Assembly: GCA_013396995.1 (NCBI GenBank)
Contig: VWZP01002209.1
Coordinates: forward strand, 301,020-365,019
Origin: Dicaeum eximium
Lineage: Eukaryota; Chordata; Aves; Passeriformes; Dicaeidae
Length of the DNA: 64,000 nucleotides
Direction: 5' to 3'
The position numbers and the translations under genes were made by a program. Positions within the stretch are counted from its first letter, which is position 1. Each line of letters opens with the position of its first letter. The notes under the pieces are model-generated. The model ran no database searches. It was given only the letters and a program-made list of their open reading frames with translations, and was not told where the DNA came from. Positions 48,771-60,388 of this stretch are shown in pieces.

Positions 48771-50994
48771 GGAGGAGCACATCCCAGAGGCATCAGTTTC
48801 CTCTTTCTATACTGCCTGCACAGATCTGATAAGTCTGATCTTTTGAATATGCTCGGAAAAAAATGGAGCTCCTGTTGCAGCACAATGACATTTTAATGAG
48901 CTGGTTTAAAGTCATTTTTATTATAAACGCTTGGGAGGATAAAGCTCTCGGCTTTATCATAAATCCACACAGTTCAAGGGGAAAAAGGTGACTCTCCCAC
49001 CAGTGCCTGTGTACATCACACTGAGCCTCGCCCTCTGATCCGCCTGCGAAGGGAATTGCGCTGGTGCTGCCATTAGAGGAAACCTTGCTAGCAAGTCCTG
49101 CCACAGCAGGATCAAGTGCCTGTTTCGGATCTCCTACCAGCCAGGTATTAATCATTCAAGCACAACAACCTGCAACAGACTTCTAAACGGGCGAGGGGAA
49201 AGCTGCTTCACTGAATCACAAATTGCACAGAAGCGAAGAACAACCTGCTGGTAATTGGTTGTAACTAATTAAGTAACCTGAACAGAGAGGCTACTAATGA
49301 TAGTCAGTTGCTAAATAGCTACAACTGTTAATTGTAAAAGTTTCTGGAGACTTTTGACATGATCTCTGGCAGGCCATATGCAAAGGCACCTGGATGAATA
49401 AATTAATTGCAGCTTTGCCATGCCCAGAAAGAAAATGGATAGGAAAAATGCAGTGCAGCTTAAAAATTAAAAGGTGATTATCAGAACTAAATTAATCCTT
49501 CTAAAAGGAACACAGTCAGACAAAAGACTTGATTAGCAGAAATGTGGCAAAATGGGAGCAAGTGTTAGAGGACTTAAGAATGTTACTTTTAGTAAACAGT
49601 GCCTTAAGAATGATAAGTGAGTAACCTTCAGTTACCAAGTATGGTCCCATATAGCTATATCCAATAGCAAAACAGTGGTCCAAGCTCTATAAACCTCACA
49701 ACAATTCACAGGGGAAAAAATACATAAAATTAATTTTTTTAACAGCCAAATTCAATTTGAAATCAAAGGAAAACAAAATGAAAAACAAGACACAATGATA
49801 ACCCATATCTCTATCTGTTTTCTCCTGGGTGTATTTCTGCACTCAGTAGAGATGCTACCCACATGCATCTAAATCTGGTTTCTGATACAACAATAGCAAG
49901 AGATTTAGTACTATGGACGTGGGTCATAGCCAAATTGTCAGTCGGCCTAAATTTTTTGCAGCAGGCCCTGTAGTACACGAACACCCTTAGGCCTGGTTGC
50001 CTTTAAAAATAGTCAGATTCTTATCTGCTTTCAATATTTCATATGCACATTATCTGATACATCACCAGTCTTCCCCATACGGATTTTTTTACCTCTCAGG
50101 TACTCTGGAAATGCATCAATTTCTGTTTGATCTTGTTGCTTTAAAGGATTATGTTTTCTGAAACATTTCATTGAGTTGACCCTGTGACTCCATTATTTAG
50201 CTCAGATAGTTACATTCTTCTAACTTGGCTTATCTAGTGGCTGCAATATCAATCTAAACATCAAACCAAGTTAAAACTTAATTACAACTCATGTTCAAAA
50301 CACGTCATTGCAGAAATTCTTGCCTGTTTCACAGTATATAGTCTAGTCTGTCACATGGTAATAGAGAGAAATCCATAGAGGACGCAGCATTCCAGACCTT
50401 GTTAGCCAGGGAAAAATGGTACAAAATGTAATTGGCCAGATGTAGTCTCTTGTAGTCCCTTGGAGGACTGAATTATCTAACATGAAGGAGTCTAAAACAA
50501 AAAACTGAAGATGGGAGTGTGTCATTTTTGTTTCATCCCTTGCTTGCTTCTTGTCACAGCTGAACATGGTTTACATTACATATATTGGTTGGCTATTTAC
50601 ACTAACATTAGGGTCCTAAAGCAGTTTGTGTTTCTGAATTGCTCAGAAACCCAACAGTTCACATTTCAAATAACTTCAAATAACCATTATTTTGAACTTT
50701 TGCCAAAACCCATGAAGTTTTACTATCAGACAGCCACTGAATCTCCTATTACTTCCTTATCTCCTAAAGTGCATGATATTTTATTTTAGTGTTCCCATTA
50801 CATGTAAATGTATGGTCAAGTATCCTTGAGGTAAATCCACTCTGGCAAAGTTACAGGTGCTGTTGGTCTTCCTATAACTAAGAATAATAGCCTCCAGCTC
50901 CTTAAAGGTTTACATGGTTTCCATAGATCCTTTTATGCAATTTGTGGATGGCAAATATTTCTCCTCTCAGGAAAAGAGCTTGTATTCTCCACCA
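48771..50994. other. Non-coding sequence around the candidate enhancer
   Basis: Outside the block at 49170-49510 I recognise nothing. The minus-strand open frame at 48793-49155 (120 codons) starts next to the CR1 fragment and has no known domain. The open frames at 50.3-50.8 kb are under 93 codons. Confidence 0.55.
49170..49510. promoter_or_regulatory. Candidate conserved non-coding element, strongest enhancer-like block
   Basis: Within about 160 bases this repeat-free block has TAATTGG (49252-49258), TAATTAAG (49266-49273), TTAATTG (49328-49334), a CATATG E-box running into an ATGCAAA POU half-octamer (49375-49384), a CACCTG E-box (49387-49392) and TTAATTG again (49403-49409). A homeodomain, POU and bHLH mixture packed this closely is typical of vertebrate developmental enhancers. 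A further TTAAAAATTAA and CTAAATTAATCC follow. There is no open frame. Deep conservation would confirm it; I could not test that. Confidence 0.4.
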
Positions 50995-51204
50995 TTCAGG
51001 AAGAAATACTTCACTAAAAGTTTGGTCAGGCATTGGAATGGACTGCCCAGTAAGGTGGTGGAATCACTCCTGGAGGAGTTTGAGGAATGACTGGACATGA
51101 CACTATGTGCTATGGTCTAGTTGGCATGCTGGGTTTTGGCCACAGATTGGACTCAATGACCTTGAGGGTCTTTTCCAACCATAATGATTCCATAAATCTA
51201 TGAT
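50995..51204 (+). mobile_element. CR1 LINE 3' end with ORF2 C-terminal tail
   Basis: Sense strand plus. From 51001 the frame reads KKYFTKSLVRHWNGLPSKVV and on to EEFEE before a TGA at 51088-51090. This is the ORF2 C-terminal tail, in which ancestral copies have an FFTxRVVxHWNxLP-type motif. The 3' UTR follows, with TTGGACTCAATGACCTTGAG, GGTCTTTTCCAACC and the tail ATGATTCCATAAATCTATGA, which retains two or three of the ATTCTATG-like units at 51184-51203. The copy is severely 5'-truncated and inactive. Confidence 0.94.
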
Positions 51205-52193
51205 TTGAAGAAGTAAGGGGTCATGACATGAGATGATTATTTGATATAATGCAAATTTATCTTTGTCACATACTGCAAGCCAGTGAGCTGTCCTGAGGAT
51301 CAGAATTAACAGATTGTTCTTCCAAGCAAATAACATAAACTCTTTTAGTGTAGTGTACCGTAGTGTAAAGACAATCAGTACTTACTCTGGTCTTAACTCT
51401 GACAGATTAAGTAACTTTTCTTGCATGAAAGCATGTTTTATATGCTTACAATTGTTAAGTGGTGTTTTATGCCAGAAATCTAAGAATATCTTCATTATAC
51501 CATCTCAGCTTTTAATAGAATATCATCTATGTATGGACGTCATCCTGAGCAGAAGCTAGACATTATCTTAGAATGAGATACGGTGATTTTTTTTTAGTTG
51601 CAATTGTTACAGGCTGCAATAGTTTTATTTGCATATCTGACTCTGGAGATGATTTGTCACATTGAAGTTGATCCCATTTCCTATACTGTAGTTTTCAGTC
51701 AATGGAATTGTACTGCCCTCCTGGTTCTTGACCAAGTAAATAATAGCATGACCATGTACAATCCAAAATCTGTGTGAGGATACTGAGAAAATGCCATGTT
51801 GCTGTAGAAAACTGGGTTTGCTCCAAATCTATTTGCTCTGGAATAATCTTGTTTGTATCACAAAGAGTCAGAAGTAATTTGAAACACTGAATGTGGAATG
51901 AAATACTCTCTCTCCGAGCCTTGATAATGCCATTTGAACTAGCAGGATCAAGGTTTGGGATTGGTCCTTTAGAATTCCTATCCAGCACAGCAATCAGGAA
52001 TTTCTAGTGAGACAGAAGAGCTGGATTATTTGGCATGGACAAGGCCATGAGCTGATGCCTGGAAACTCACAGGACTTCTGTGGCTGAGCAGAGCTGGCAG
52101 GTTACTGCACCACCTGGCACATCCAGCCAGGCTGCCTCAAAAGGCAGAGCAAAAACAGCAGAAGGGTGAGGGACGAGACACCCACACCAGCCT

Positions 52194-52231
52194 AACCTTT
52201 GACTTCCAGCCCAACCTTTGACTTCCAGCCC
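52194..52231. repeat. 19-base perfect tandem duplication
   Basis: AACCTTTGACTTCCAGCCC occurs at 52194-52212 and again, unchanged, at 52213-52231. The exact identity suggests a recent replication-slippage duplication. Confidence 0.92.
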
Positions 52232-55200
52232 CTCCACACCATCCTCAGCAAAGCCCTGAGGACAGACGGTACCACCTACCTGCACCAGCAAGTCTATTCT
52301 GCCAATCATCTAAACATAGGCAGCAACACATAAACCGCCCTGTGAGCAACCCAGGAGCTGGTTTCCAGCAGGTTTGATTGCTCTAGCTGGCTGAGGTTTA
52401 GCTGAAATAGACAGAGATTTTGTCTGAATTAATCGTGCTCTGCCGCGCTTCCTTAGGCCCCTCTGGGGCGGAGAAGCCAAAACTGAGGAATTCGGCCCCA
52501 GCGGCTTGGGCAGTTGCCCCACACCTATATCCAATGTATTTCTCTTGGCCTGTAGGAGTGCCTGCCTTCAAATACCATTCTTTTCTTTTCACAAGGTGAC
52601 CAGTTCTCATTCACTAAACTAGCTTACTACTATTATAATTATAGGAATCTGGTGTCCTTGGTTACACCTATACCTGTAACCTAAAGAGGAACAGAGAATA
52701 GCCTTAAGGGACGGCACAAGTACATTGACACTGTTCCATTATTATGACATTATCTGGCACATTTTTGTTCAGGTGGCAACCACCTCCTACCTGACAAGTT
52801 TGAGCATCATTTTAGGAAGAAGCAATTCCAAAACATAGTAAAGGGACAAAGAAAATAGAGTTTAACCATGTGAACATGAGTTTTAGCCTGGTTAAATTAT
52901 AATTTAAAATTGACATTTTAAAAATAATTATCTCTTCAAATTAAACAAAAACTCTCAAAATATTGAATTCACACAGACTCTCACAAGTTCATCTGGCAAC
53001 ATAAGCATGAAATTCCTGACATTTAAAAATAGATCAAAAGACTAGAAACACTTCTTGGGAACTCCCTACTAAGGTGTGTGTTTATTCCAATAAAAATGAT
53101 CCAAGTTCTCAGTGTTTCAGACAGCCATTACACACCATTCCCAGATTTACAGTTCAAAATTACTAGCTTCAATATTCAAATGAATAATTGAAGAAAAAAT
53201 CCTTTTCTTCTACAGTTTCTTTTATTTGTAGTACATTACCAAGGCCTTACTACCTTCATTTCATTAATGTAAAATGTAGGGAAAGAGAAATGTCATCCCA
53301 GAATTATACAGTAAATGAGATAACTGAATTTAGGGTATGCTTCTATTCTCTAGATGATTACTTTCTCTTCCTTTGCCTTCTCTAGGAGCTGGTAATTTTT
53401 CACTTCCATGACTACTAATGCCCTTTTTAGTGGGTGTAACTTCCTGTCACTCAAGCAACTGATGTTGTTAAACAGGAAATTACTTTCCCTGATTTTTAGC
53501 CCCAAATTCTTCTAATGTCTCCCTAAGCGCTGAGAAAGGCTTAGTTCATCTCTAAGTTTATATGCATTTTCCAGTTACATAAGCCAATGTAAGAAAGTAT
53601 ACCTCCCTTAACAAACCTCTCCCATGGCCTTAGCTCAGCACTGCTACCAGCCTGACAGAAAGCCTGGCTAATGCCAGAATGTGCAGACATCAGCACTGAA
53701 GACAGGGCTAGACAAAACACCAGCACCCTTGATGATCCTTGGCACAGGAACCCAGACACTGGGACTGAACCCAGATTTGCTGAAGGCCACAGAAGATTTC
53801 AGTCATTTTGTCAAGAATCCAGCCCAGACTGCAGTCTGCAGTCTTACCCTCAGAGATATCTGGTGTTCAGTGGTGAAAGATGAGAATAACCTCTTATCAC
53901 TCAAGAATCTCTGCAGAGTTTTTCGCAGTACACTTTTGTGAAGAGAAGTGTTGTACGTGTTAGACGTCTGAGAGACCTTGATCTATTCCTCCAGCAGCCA
54001 AGTAGAAACACTTCAGCTCACATTAGAAAGTTCATTTTTAAAACAACCAACCAGAGGCACAGTAGCTGCATCAGGTAAAGCTGTAACAGTTGGAAGACCA
54101 GATAAATGTGAGCAATTTTTTGCAAATTTTTGCTTCATTCTCATCCTTTTTTCTTTTCAAGTCATACTTCCCAGCTGTCTTGCTGACACCCAGCAGAGTG
54201 GAAGGATGGGTTTTAGCAGCACAGAACAAAGAGTAAGAAAGTCAATACTGACCTTGTAAAGATTCACAGCTGCAGCTCTGAGCATATAATTGTACTTGCC
54301 AGCAGTATCTGTGGGGTTCATAATCTTGAAAAGCCCCTTTTTAGAGATTTCCTAGGTCTGTCTTAAAAGGTACTTAATAATTGTATGAGATATTACCTTG
54401 CAGAACAACCTCATCATTGATTTTTCCATCCCTGTTTCTTTCTGTTCAAACAACTGTACAGATAAAAGTAGTTTAACTGCTACTCAGGTCAGCTGGGGAG
54501 AAAACCCCAACTTTGCTTTTCCATATTCAATGTACAGGGCACCTTTTGCATTTTTATTCCTTTACCTTATACTTGAATAAACTCAGTTACCCATCCTGTC
54601 CTGTGATTAGCTGCACTCCCCAGCCCCTGTTTACTTCTTAGGAGACCACTGCTTATAGATTCTGGAAATTAACTAGCATACAAGGAAGTCAATAAAAATT
54701 TTTGCAGTTATCTTCCTAAGAGCCTCAAATGATGTTTTGCCTAAGTTCTTGACCTCAGTGACCACTAGCAATTAGATTTGAAAGATATATCCAGGACTGA
54801 AATCTCACAGAGAACAACAAACACCACAATTATACATAAGCATCAGTTATATATAAGCTTGTGATGGCAAAAAAATAAAAGGCATGAGGAATAGGTGACA
54901 TTCCATAAGTGAATACCAGAAGAAACACAGCTGTCCCAGGACACCACTTCCAGAAGCAAAATCAAGGGAAGTGCCATTTTTGTCACAACCACCAACCCAG
55001 TGCTCCTGATGAGCCTACAGAACCTGCAATCAGCACACCTGCAAGGTGGCTAGAAATCTGTGGAACATCACAGATACCTCTCTTTTTTGTCAGTCTAGCA
55101 AGAGCAGACATCTCAAACATATTTCACACAAGGAAAAATAGACAATGAGCAGCAATTTGATGTAAGATTTAGGTAGGATGATGTAACTATGAACCCAAAC

Positions 55201-55583
55201 CAAAGGACTGCCTCTTAATAACTGATGATTTGTAAAGGATATAAAAGCAATATCCAAAACTAAGCTTGATGCATCCTATCAAAAGCAACCACAAAAATCT
55301 GATGAGGACTTGACAGCAGGTGTTCCTTGCCCTCTCTGTCCAGACCACATGGACTAACATATCTGGAACTTTATGACCTTGTGAGTGCTGGAGAGTGAAA
55401 TTATAACATTGACTTGCTTAAAGACTGTGTAAATACATATCATATTCCCCTTTGAAAAGATATTGCACTGAACTTAGTTCATTTCCCTGCAAGTGAGAAT
55501 AAGCCTGTGATTGTTCTACAGCTGGGTTTGAAAATGCAGTGCAGGAAGGCTGGAGCAAATGGCTCCACAGCAGCACAGAACCT

Positions 55584-55625
55584 GCTCCTTATAAACAGAG
55601 AAGAGCTCCTTATACACAGAGAAGA
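55584..55625. repeat. 21-base near-perfect tandem duplication
   Basis: GCTCCTTATAAACAGAGAAGA (55584-55604) is followed directly by a copy with one change, A to C at position 11 of the unit (55605-55625). Confidence 0.9.
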
Positions 55626-56719
55626 ATAGTATTGACTTCTCTCCATCCCTGTGGGGGTTCAGTTCCAAAGGAGCTGAGCTAAAGGACAGGTCCTGAGGGT
55701 GGTTATTCACAAGTTTCCTCTGCAGCCACCTCTTACATTTCAGGACAGCATCCCAGCCCCTTTGATCTACTCTGCTACTTAAGGAAAAGGTGGAGTGCAA
55801 AATATATGGTCTAAATTCTCTTTGGTAATCTTTCCTTGTTTACAGAAGGGAACATGTAGTGTTGAGACCTGTACTTGCTTGAGTTATCACCTGGCAACAA
55901 TTGCAACAGAAAATCCCCTGCATCATCTAGCCTTGGCACTGCTGGCCTGGAGGGACTTTTGTCAATGAGAATTATTAATCCAAGATTAATTGACATACAG
56001 GTACAGCTAAACTGATTCTGGGGATGCCTACTGCCAGGGACACTCTCATTAAGTCTTGCGCTGAAATGAATTTAGAATGTGCACATTTAGTGTGTAGGCT
56101 AAAATTATTCTGTATGTATCATTGTGCATAGTTAAATAATGATGTTCATTAATCAAAAGTATTATTTTTCCTCCAAGATATTTCCCAGGAGTATTTTTAT
56201 ACTGACCATGGTGGACTACTCTAGGTAAAAATCTACCCAATCTGGGTAAAAGACTCCTCAATTGTTTTCTCACTCTAGTTGCAACTAAAATGCCTCACAA
56301 ATACCCATGCAACCTGAGGTAATAATCTTGCTCAATGTCAATAACTTCTTCATAAAACAAGTTTCTCCTGCAAGCTTCTCCTCTTGCCCTTGTCATTTCT
56401 GGTGTGGAAGAAAGGCTGGAAGAGGTTATATTTAGCTGTTTTATGTATCAGTTTCAGAAATATACAGTGATAGATGAGTCTTTGGTTTCTGCAAGTGACA
56501 TCTGTGTGCCCACTGGAGCTTCCAAAGACAGTAGTCTTTGTTTAGTTTAGTTCTAGCATGTTTCTGTCTCCATTGGATTACCATGGTCATGTTTGGAGAC
56601 TGACACTATGAGATCATGGGTTACCAATTTTGGCCCCTCTGCACTGCAGCTATCACTTGAAATAGACAAACAACCCACAAAATTCACCTGAGGATATGTA
56701 GCAGTAATGCAAGGAGTAA

Positions 56720-56765
56720 ATATAAAAAGAAAGAAAAAGGGGGGTGGGGGAAGGGAAAGGAAGAA
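56720..56765 (+). repeat. Short polypurine tract with G runs
   Basis: A/G-only sequence apart from one T. It contains G6 (56739-56744), G5 (56746-56750) and GGG (56753-56755). Three G runs of three or more make this a borderline quadruplex former on the plus strand. Confidence 0.8.
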
Positions 56766-57219
56766 ATTCCTGGGAGTAGTTGTACAGTGTTGGAAAATGT
56801 CTTTCAACAGCTATAAATAAAAACAACAAACAAGCAAATAAAATAGGTTTGTGTGGTAACCCATCAATCCTTGACGCTCTCCAGATATTTTACAGAATAG
56901 AAGTCCACACCTCCATCTGTATCAGATAGATATGCTCTTTATCTATTCTCACCACCTCTATCCTGTTGAAAGACCTTAAGCTTAAGAGAATCTCCGATCC
57001 CCTTGAGGACTCACTGGTTTTATAGAAAAGGTGGGCATGAAAACAGAAGCGAAGTTTGCTGTGCTCTATGTTTTTTCTTTGCAGGTTATTGCCCAAGCTT
57101 TTGGGCATTCTTAAGTTCTTGTATGGCCTGAGGTCCCTTCTCACCACGCCTCAGAGGGTGCTGGGCTTCCCCTCTCTCTTGGTCTCAGTGGTGCTTTGCA
57201 GAATATTTACTTGCCAACA

Positions 57220-57248
57220 GGCCAGCCGGGGCCGGCCCTGCCCTGGCC
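57220..57248. other. GC-rich inverted repeat
   Basis: GGCCAG (57220-57225) and CTGGCC (57243-57248) flank a core containing the 8-base palindrome GGCCGGCC (57230-57237). It is the most GC-rich point in the window. It is not long enough to be a CpG island, and I see no promoter context. Confidence 0.55.
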
Positions 57249-58224
57249 AGGCTTTCACCCTTGGGCACCGGCTGTGACTCAGGCTGCACATCCTCCATCC
57301 AACCACTCCTCCATCTATCCCTGCATGTACTTCCCTGGGACTGCAGCCCAGATCTCACTGCAAACAACTGGCCATATGCTTCCAACCCCTGGCAGAAGCA
57401 GGCACCAGGGAGGGAGGGGGCCCTGGCTGCACACAGTGACTCAACAGCCCCTCAGAGCAGAGGGATGTTCTTCACCACCACTTGCTTAGAAAGAAATACA
57501 AGTTTCTGAGTTGAAGAGAGTGGGATTTTTCTTCCTGAGATGCAATTCCTTTTTTAAGGAATGTGTAGCCTGTTATTAGGGGCTGTGTCTTAGCCCTATG
57601 CAGCGGAAGGTAAAATACCTTTCCAGGCTTGTACATCTCTGTGCTAGCTGTGCCCGTGTGAGAAGCCAATCTGTTGAAGCCAGCTTCCCTTGGACAGTTC
57701 TGTGTTACAGTTCAGCACCACAAGAACACCCCAACAATCACTCATGTAACTCAGCCTGTCATTTAGCCTTTCTTCCAGCCCACAAAAAAGTCAAATCCAA
57801 TCCCATCTGCGGGGTTGGCTTCCTCAGCTGAGACTGAAGGGACTCTGGTTTCAGGTTTGTTGGACTCTCCAGTGATCTCTTCACCAGCTATCACTGTGAG
57901 GAAGTTGTTGCACGGCTTATGGGTCCCTCAAGTGTTTTCTTCCATATTTCCAGCCTCTCCCCTCTGGACATGCATCTCTACAAAATGACTCAAGCAACAG
58001 AGAAAGAAAAGACTCACTCCTACTGAGTCATGTACGTGTCTGGATGTATATTTTTTGTTTTACTTTTATTTTCTGAGAATGCTTCTTTCTTTCTGCTGAT
58101 GTCACCAGCTCACAGGACAGCACATGAAAAAGGAGACTGAAATGGGGCAGGATCCCTTCTCCTCTGTGCACCCTGGATGAAGGATACCATGCACAGCCTG
58201 AGGCTTACCTGCCAGCATAGCCAA

Positions 58225-58370
58225 GAGGAGGATGCGAATTAAGTGACTAATTGGAGATGAACAAGATAATGACCAAAGCACTGCATTTACTCCTTATAAA
58301 CAAAAGTATTTTGGCATCATTGGTCCACTGAAGGCATATTGCCTTTATGTTAAAGATCAAAAATAATTTA
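58225..58370. promoter_or_regulatory. Candidate conserved non-coding element
   Basis: The block has an NKX-type TTAAGTG (58239-58245), CTAATTGG (58247-58254), a forkhead-type TATAAACA (58295-58302) and a TCF/LEF-type AAGATCAAAA (about 58353-58362). All lie within 125 bases, directly upstream of a CR1 copy. No open frame. Tentative, from motif content only. Confidence 0.25.
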
Positions 58371-58549
58371 TGACAGTCCAAAACAAAAAAGCCTCAAGTG
58401 TAAAGACTGCTCTCTGCTCTCTGAGCCTAGAGGTGAATGAAGTGTCTCCTCTGGCAGCACCACACAGTTGTCTGCCCTTTTCCGTATTCACCACCAGCAG
58501 TTTCATCTCATTCATCCTGGTGGAAACCAGCTGCTTCAGGAGCCAAGCA

Positions 58550-58995
58550 TTTCTTTCAGCCTTTCCTAGCAGGAGAGGTGCTCCATCTCTCTGATCATCT
58601 TGGTGTCCCTCCTCTGGCCTCACTCCAGCAGGTCCATGTCCTTCCTGTGCTGGGAGCCCAGAGCTGGATGCAGGGTTCCAGGTGGGGGTCTCAGCAGAGC
58701 AGAGCAGAGGGGCAGAATCCCCTCCCTCCCCTGCTGCCCACGCTGCTCTGGATGCAGCCCAGGACACGTTTGGCTCTCTGGGCTGGCAGTGCCCATGGCT
58801 GGGTCATGTCCAGCCTCTCACCCACAGCACCCCCAAGTCCTTCTCACAGGGCTGCTCTCCCTCTGTCCATCCCCAGCCTGTGCTGGTACTGGGGATTGTC
58901 CTGACCCAAGTGCAGCACCTGGCACTTGGCCTTGTTAAACCTCATGAGATTCCTATGGGGCCCTTCTCAGCTTGTGCAGGACTTGACTCTCAAGT
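58550..58995 (-). mobile_element. CR1 LINE fragment (ORF2 3' region), antisense
   Basis: The minus strand corresponds to the C-terminal third of CR1 ORF2. The plus strand shows CTTGGCCTTGTTAAACCTCA near 58928, the complement of a segment encoding an FNKAKC-like motif. It also has GGGAGCCCAGAGCTGGATGC near 58650 and GAGAGGTGCTCCATCTCTCT near 58574, all CR1 landmarks. The reading frame is broken by many shifts. The long plus-strand open frames here (58437-58904, 58600-58938 and 58682-59146) run antisense to the element and are not genes. Both ends are truncated: no CR1 tail is visible at the 58550 end. Confidence 0.92.
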
Positions 58996-60149
58996 GCAGG
59001 GAGACCTACCTGCCCCCAGTTCAGCATCCATTGTACATCAGCAGCTTTTACAATTCTCTGTCTGGCAGATCCGCAGCTGTTTTGCAAAGAACACAGCAGA
59101 GCAACACATACATTTTGCCAGCTCAGTAGCAGTAAAATCAAATTAACAACCAAGAAGGAACATTAATTTAGGTTTTTCAAAATAAGACTTTTGCTGGAAG
59201 CCACAACAATCACCAGCTCAAATCCCCCTTTTAGCAGGTAAAATTCCTGCCTGAAGAGATTGAGCTGTGTAAACCAGATTGGATTTTTTTTCCTTTTAGA
59301 ATGGTATTAAAGTAATTTCTCACTTTTCACATAAAAATTATTAAATGTTATTGCTTGTCAACCTTATTTAAGATTTTTTTTCACTCTGTATTTACCTACC
59401 ACATATCTCTCCATCATTATTTCCCTTGGGGTCTCAATTATTCTCAAGTACTATGTTATTAACATTATTACTTATGTTCCAATAGCAGTACAGATAAGTC
59501 TTGCTTTCTCCTATTGGAGATCTGAATGATCACATTAAATAAATAAATGCTTACCAAGGGCTCCTCTCTTCCTCACCTTTCTTGCTGTTTTCACTACCTT
59601 ATGAACCTTTATGAGACCTGATGTGATATTAGATGTATTTTCACATTTGAAAAGAAAACTATTCAGGATGGGAAGAAGCTTCTTATAGATTGTACTAAAG
59701 AATGCAATGACCCTGTCCCTAGAGAAGCAGGAACTCTCATCTTTGCCATGGCACACATAAAATTTTAGGAACTGCTGCCTTATATTGGAAATAGACAGCA
59801 AATTAATGATGGCCTGTTTCTGCAATACGTGTGCAAGCTGTTAGCAAACCAGTCATAAATATGACTAAAAGGAGACAGCATCCACCCTCAGCATTTCAAA
59901 ATTGCACTGAAAATTTACAGAAAAAGAGGAAAATATCACCATCTCTATATCAAAGAAGCTATCAGTCACAGGTAATGCAATTTGTGAGAGCACTGAAGAC
60001 TGAACCTCAGGCAGAATTTCACCATCATGTTAGGTGGGCATTGCCATTTCTCAACAGCATAAACAGCTTTGCATCTGCCCTTTACCTGACTGCTTGGCTT
60101 TGTAGCATTTCAGCCCTCCACATCCTCATGGTGGAACAAACAAACTGAA
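58996..60149. other. Non-coding unique sequence
   Basis: No gene recognised. The open frames 59535-59825 on minus (96 codons) and 59831-60148 on plus (105 codons) have no family signature. An AT-rich patch spans about 59280-59540. Confidence 0.6.
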
Positions 60150-60388
60150 ACACAGGATGTTCCACTGGAACATGAGGAAGAACTTTACAGTGAGGATGAC
60201 TGAGTACTAAAACAGGCTGCCTAGAGATCTTGTGGGATCTCCTTCTCTGGAGATAATCAAAAGCTGCCTGGACACAATCCTGAGTAACATGCTCTATAGA
60301 GCCCTCCTTGAGCAGAGATGTTGGACTAAACAGCCTCTACTGGCCCTGTCCAACATCACCCATTGTGTGAGTCTATGAATCTCTGATT
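60150..60388 (+). mobile_element. CR1 LINE 3' end with decayed ORF2 tail
   Basis: Sense strand plus. From about 60154 a frame reads RMFHWNMRKNFTVR, then a stop, then NRLPRDLVGSPSLEI, which corresponds to the ORF2 C-terminal tail with a premature stop. GTTGGACTAAACAGCCTCTA and the tail GTGTGAGTCTATGAATCTCTG at about 60365-60385 mark the 3' UTR end. Its 3' UTR differs from the other sense copies (no TTTAGTGG box), suggesting a different CR1 subfamily. Dead and 5'-truncated. Confidence 0.9.

Larger units (their letters stand above)
51205..58549. other. Non-coding unique sequence, about 7.3 kb
   Basis: No exon recognised. Two short tandem duplications (52194-52231 and 55584-55625), a purine tract (56720-56765) and a small GC-rich palindromic patch (57220-57248) are listed separately. 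The open frames are at most 97 codons outside the next CR1. The frame 53681-53941 (86 codons) looks superficially protein-like but matches nothing I know. Confidence 0.6.

Noticed and set aside
57056..57277. Possible exon after a TTTCTTTGCAG acceptor-like string
   Set aside because: The acceptor context is good, but the downstream frame has no recognisable protein and no matching donor. Acceptor-like strings are frequent by chance.
58437..59146. Long plus-strand open frames (up to 155 codons)
   Set aside because: They run antisense through a CR1 copy, two or three registers are open at once, and the encoded residues (Ser/Pro/Leu-rich) match no family. GC-rich CR1 sequence produces long antisense frames by composition.
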